The position numbers and the translations under genes were made by a program. A stretch of DNA of 64,000 bases, from contig JBEKHR010000010.1 of NCBI GenBank assembly GCA_050012175.1, positions 83,857-147,856 of the forward strand. The letters are read 5' to 3'. Positions 62,009 to 64,000 of this stretch are shown here, one piece after another. The notes below the pieces were generated by a model that saw nothing but the letters and a program-made list of their open reading frames with translations, was not told where the DNA came from and made no database searches. Source of the DNA: CAVROP01 sp050012175. GTDB taxonomy: Bacteria; Acidobacteriota; Terriglobia; UBA7540. The number at the start of each line of letters is the position of its first letter. Positions within the stretch are counted from its first letter, which is position 1.

Positions 62009-62704
62009 ATGTTGAAGGCGGAGCCAGCTTCCAACTATCCGCCTGAAGAGGGGCGCTATCTGCGCGGCAATGACTACTCGCCCGTCGCTGTCGCGGTGAT
62101 CTTAATTTACGACCAAGAAAAGATTCCGCCGGATATTGAGAACCTGGTCCGAGTTGGTCTGGAAAGTGGAGCTGCCCTCTCCGGTACCATCCAAACTGAA
62201 AACATCGGCATCGAAAAGCTCATTTGCAACATCGTTGCCAACCCGAACATCAGGTATCTCGTAATCTTCGGGCCGGAGTCGCCGGGACACCAGACGGGCG
62301 ATGCTCTCCTCATGCTGCTCGAAAATGGTGTAGACGAGCGCCGGCGGATCATCAGCGCCCAGGCTCTCACTCCCTATCTCTTCAACCTGCCCATGGAGTA
62401 CATTGCGCGCTTTCGGCAACAGGTCCGGATGATTAATCTCCTGGACGAAGGCGACCCCGACTTGCTGCGCCGGGCCGTCCGGTCTTGCTATCAAGAAGAG
62501 CCCACTTCATTCCAAAACTACACGCTCTTTGATCCAGGAGCCCACCCTGAAGGCCCGCTCTCGGGTCAGCTCACCTGGCGGGTCACTCGCCCCCAGGCCG
62601 AACCAAAAGACGAAGGCGAACGGCAACAGAGGCAGAGGCTCAGAGATTTGATGGCGCGAGTGAAACGAGGAGCGGAAAAGAAGAGAGAGCGTGAGCACAC
62701 ATGA
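62009..62704 (+). CDS. MtrA-like corrinoid-binding protein in an arsenic operon
   Basis: About 231 residues. The core TENIGIEKLICNIVANPNIR, then GPESPGHQTGDALLMLLENGVD and LTPYLFNLPMEYIARFRQQV, matches subunit A of tetrahydromethanopterin S-methyltransferase. The His in SPGHQTG (near 94) lines up with the histidine that is the lower cobamide ligand in archaeal MtrA. The C-terminal membrane anchor of archaeal MtrA is replaced by a charged soluble tail (RQRLRDLMARVKRGAEKK). GGAG lies upstream. It starts 11 bp after arsC, so it is probably in the ars operon. The function is unproven. Confidence 0.85.
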   Translation: MLKAEPASNYPPEEGRYLRGNDYSPVAVAVILIYDQEKIPPDIENLVRVGLESGAALSGTIQTENIGIEKLICNIVANPNIRYLVIFGPESPGHQTGDALLMLLENGVDERRRIISAQALTPYLFNLPMEYIARFRQQVRMINLLDEGDPDLLRRAVRSCYQEEPTSFQNYTLFDPGAHPEGPLSGQLTWRVTRPQAEPKDEGERQQRQRLRDLMARVKRGAEKKREREHT

Positions 62705-62779
62705 GTAGGATGCGGCTCTTCGTGTAGGGCCATCCCACAGGGCGGGGCCGAATCAGCGCCGCGCGCTGTGCGCGAATGC

Positions 62780-62934
62780 TGTCATGCTGAGCCCGTTCTC
62801 CCGCCGCGGCGGGATCAGGGTAAACTCCGCGAAGCGTCCGTGCAGTCCGTCGCTGGATGCTTTGGGCAAAAGACAACTACAGTCCCGCTGCAGCGGGATC
62901 GCCCGCCCGAAAGCACGGCGGGCTCAGGATGACA
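62780..62934. repeat. Dispersed repeat with TGTCATYCTGAG ends, copy 2
   Basis: TGTCATGCTGAG at 62780-62791 and CTCAGGATGACA at 62923-62934 bound a segment with CCGCGGCGGG and CCCGCTGCAGCGGG palindromes. It lies in the 312-bp gap between the MtrA-like gene and the membrane protein; the rest of the gap is empty. Confidence 0.6.
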
Positions 62935-63016
62935 GACGGCTCCAGCTTGGGAATTCAGGTTAATCGGAGACAGTCTCTACTTTGTCCGCAAATAAAGGGT
63001 GCAGGATGCTCGGCGC

Positions 63017-63691
63017 TTACACCGCAGCCGGCGCCGCTTGCTTACACCGGCGCAGGATGGCAACAACGATGACGCCAAGTATTGAGCCCAACACAACCGT
63101 CCAACCGATCCACGAGGTCATCTGAGGCAGGATGGCCATGTAGAAGAACTTCCTGGCAAACGAGGCTTGGGCGAACATGGGCGCTACGGCGTCGTAGTGC
63201 GTTCCCCAACCCTGGCCGCCATTCCCGCGCATAGCGAAGAACATCACGATCAGGACCGGGATGCGGGCAGCAAAGGCGTAAGCGAGCAAAGTGTTCCCCA
63301 ATGAACGCCAGCCGATACCGGGAATAAACGCTGCAACTAACATCACCAGAGATGCGACCACGGTCAGAATCGAGGGGTGCGAGGCTGTTATTCCCATCAG
63401 CAAGCCGCCTAGCACATATACCACCAACCCCAGGAACGCGAATCCAATGGCCTTACCCACGCTTGAGGGCCTGTCGCCAACCCCGGCCAACTTCAAGGCG
63501 AAATAAGGACCAAAGATGATCGGCAGCCAGGAGATGCCAATGATGGCGCCTCCCCCACCTGCCGCCGCGCTGAACCACGGTTTCGGCCAGTGTTCAAGCT
63601 CACCCACCAAGCGCAGGATGGTAACGCCCAGGGTAATCAAAGCTGGAATCGTGATTAGACTCGTGATGGAAATTGACTTTCTCTCTTCCAT
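63017..63691 (-). CDS. Unknown polytopic membrane protein
   Basis: A 224-residue protein with about six hydrophobic segments (SLITIPALITLGVTILRLVG, AIGFAFLGLVVYVLGGLLMG, TVVASLVMLVAAFIPGIGW, AFAARIPVLIVMFF and others). It resembles Yip1-domain proteins in the spacing of helices, but I cannot confirm the family. AGGAGG lies 5 nt before the ATG, an excellent ribosome site. It stands alone on the minus strand facing the ars cluster. Confidence 0.7.
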   Translation of the reverse strand: MEERKSISITSLITIPALITLGVTILRLVGELEHWPKPWFSAAAGGGGAIIGISWLPIIFGPYFALKLAGVGDRPSSVGKAIGFAFLGLVVYVLGGLLMGITASHPSILTVVASLVMLVAAFIPGIGWRSLGNTLLAYAFAARIPVLIVMFFAMRGNGGQGWGTHYDAVAPMFAQASFARKFFYMAILPQMTSWIGWTVVLGSILGVIVVAILRRCKQAAPAAV

Positions 63692-64000
63692 AAGAACCTC
63701 CTTTTGCTTTCAATTTGTGAGATGTCGTCCAGATGCTACCGCAACTCAGCGTCTTTTGCACGCCTTTCCGATTGGGGCTAGGGAAGAACAGTAGGCAGTA
63801 AGCAGTAGGCAGTGAGCAGAAGGCCACGATAACCAGAGCTGCATGTTGGAGGTCTGCCTTTCCCTAGTCCCCAGTCCCTAGTACTACTACGTTAAGTTAA
63901 GGTGGGCGGTTTCGTTTGCGAATTACGCTGCCACAATACGCGCACTCTCCGGTCCAGGTAAACAACAGGCGTTGGATCTCACGACGCGTCTGTGGCAGGG
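63692..64000. other. Right-end region without a complete gene
   Basis: GCAGTAGGCAGTAAGCAGT-type repeats at 63790-63820 match those near 11040. The last 100 bp read as non-coding; any gene here would continue past the window edge. Confidence 0.4.

Overview
The window looks like a chromosomal piece of a moderately GC-rich (roughly 55-60% by eye) Gram-negative bacterium, most likely an Acidobacteriota member. The reasons are indirect: an adjacent pair of DUF507 genes, two-subunit glycyl-tRNA synthetase, a NtrY/NtrX pair, secreted plant-polysaccharide hydrolases with Tat-like leaders, PPi-linked glycolytic enzymes, and many short dispersed palindromic repeats between genes. No rRNA is present, so the phylum is an inference.

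Layout. 0.1-7.7 kb (minus strand): a type IV pilus operon pilB-pilT-pilC-pilS-pilR with two ATPases, the platform protein and a sensor kinase/sigma-54 activator pair. 8.0-12.6 kb (plus): a MagIII-like DNA glycosylase, then ntrY and ntrX. 12.84-30.26 kb: an integrated mobilizable element of about 17.4 kb inserted in the 3' end of tRNA-Asp(GTC). A 49-bp direct repeat with one mismatch marks both ends. The element has an integrase next to the intact tRNA, an excisionase-like gene, a TrwA/TrwB/TrwC-like relaxosome set beside a candidate oriT, a one-polypeptide restriction-methylation enzyme, an ArdC-like antirestriction protein, a PIN-domain toxin-antitoxin pair and several unknown genes. No mating-pair (T4SS) genes are seen, so it should need a helper for conjugation.

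30.2-31.2 kb: tRNA-Asp, tRNA-Val and two DUF507 genes. 31.3-42.8 kb (minus): M48 metalloprotease, GH35 beta-galactosidase, pyruvate phosphate dikinase, a hicB gene with a nonsense-disrupted hicA, glyS-glyQ and recO, separated by repeat-rich spacers that seem to have extended both ends of GlyS. 43.5-51.3 kb: a carbohydrate cluster (GH-A clan glycosidase, GH127-like arabinofuranosidase, aquaporin, PfkB sugar kinase) with a broken second copy of the PfkB 5' end on its far side. 51.3-57.9 kb: lysS, an unknown membrane-anchored protein, a phosphofructokinase with PPi-type residues, then a small low-GC islet with a DUF6602 nuclease-like protein and a membrane protein. 58.1-62.7 kb: an arsenic cluster arsR-arsM-acr3-arsC followed by a protein resembling the corrinoid subunit MtrA of methanogen methyltransferase. 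63.0-63.7 kb: a polytopic membrane protein.

The most unusual points are: (1) inside the mobile element, two cargo genes each sit between a gene and a decayed duplicate of that gene's own 3' end, the same arrangement twice; (2) a MtrA-like protein with the cobamide-ligand histidine conserved, placed at the end of an arsenic operon; (3) a TTGTACC/TTGTACT repeat pair at both ends of the element, probable integrase arm sites; (4) PPDK and a PPi-type PFK in the same window.
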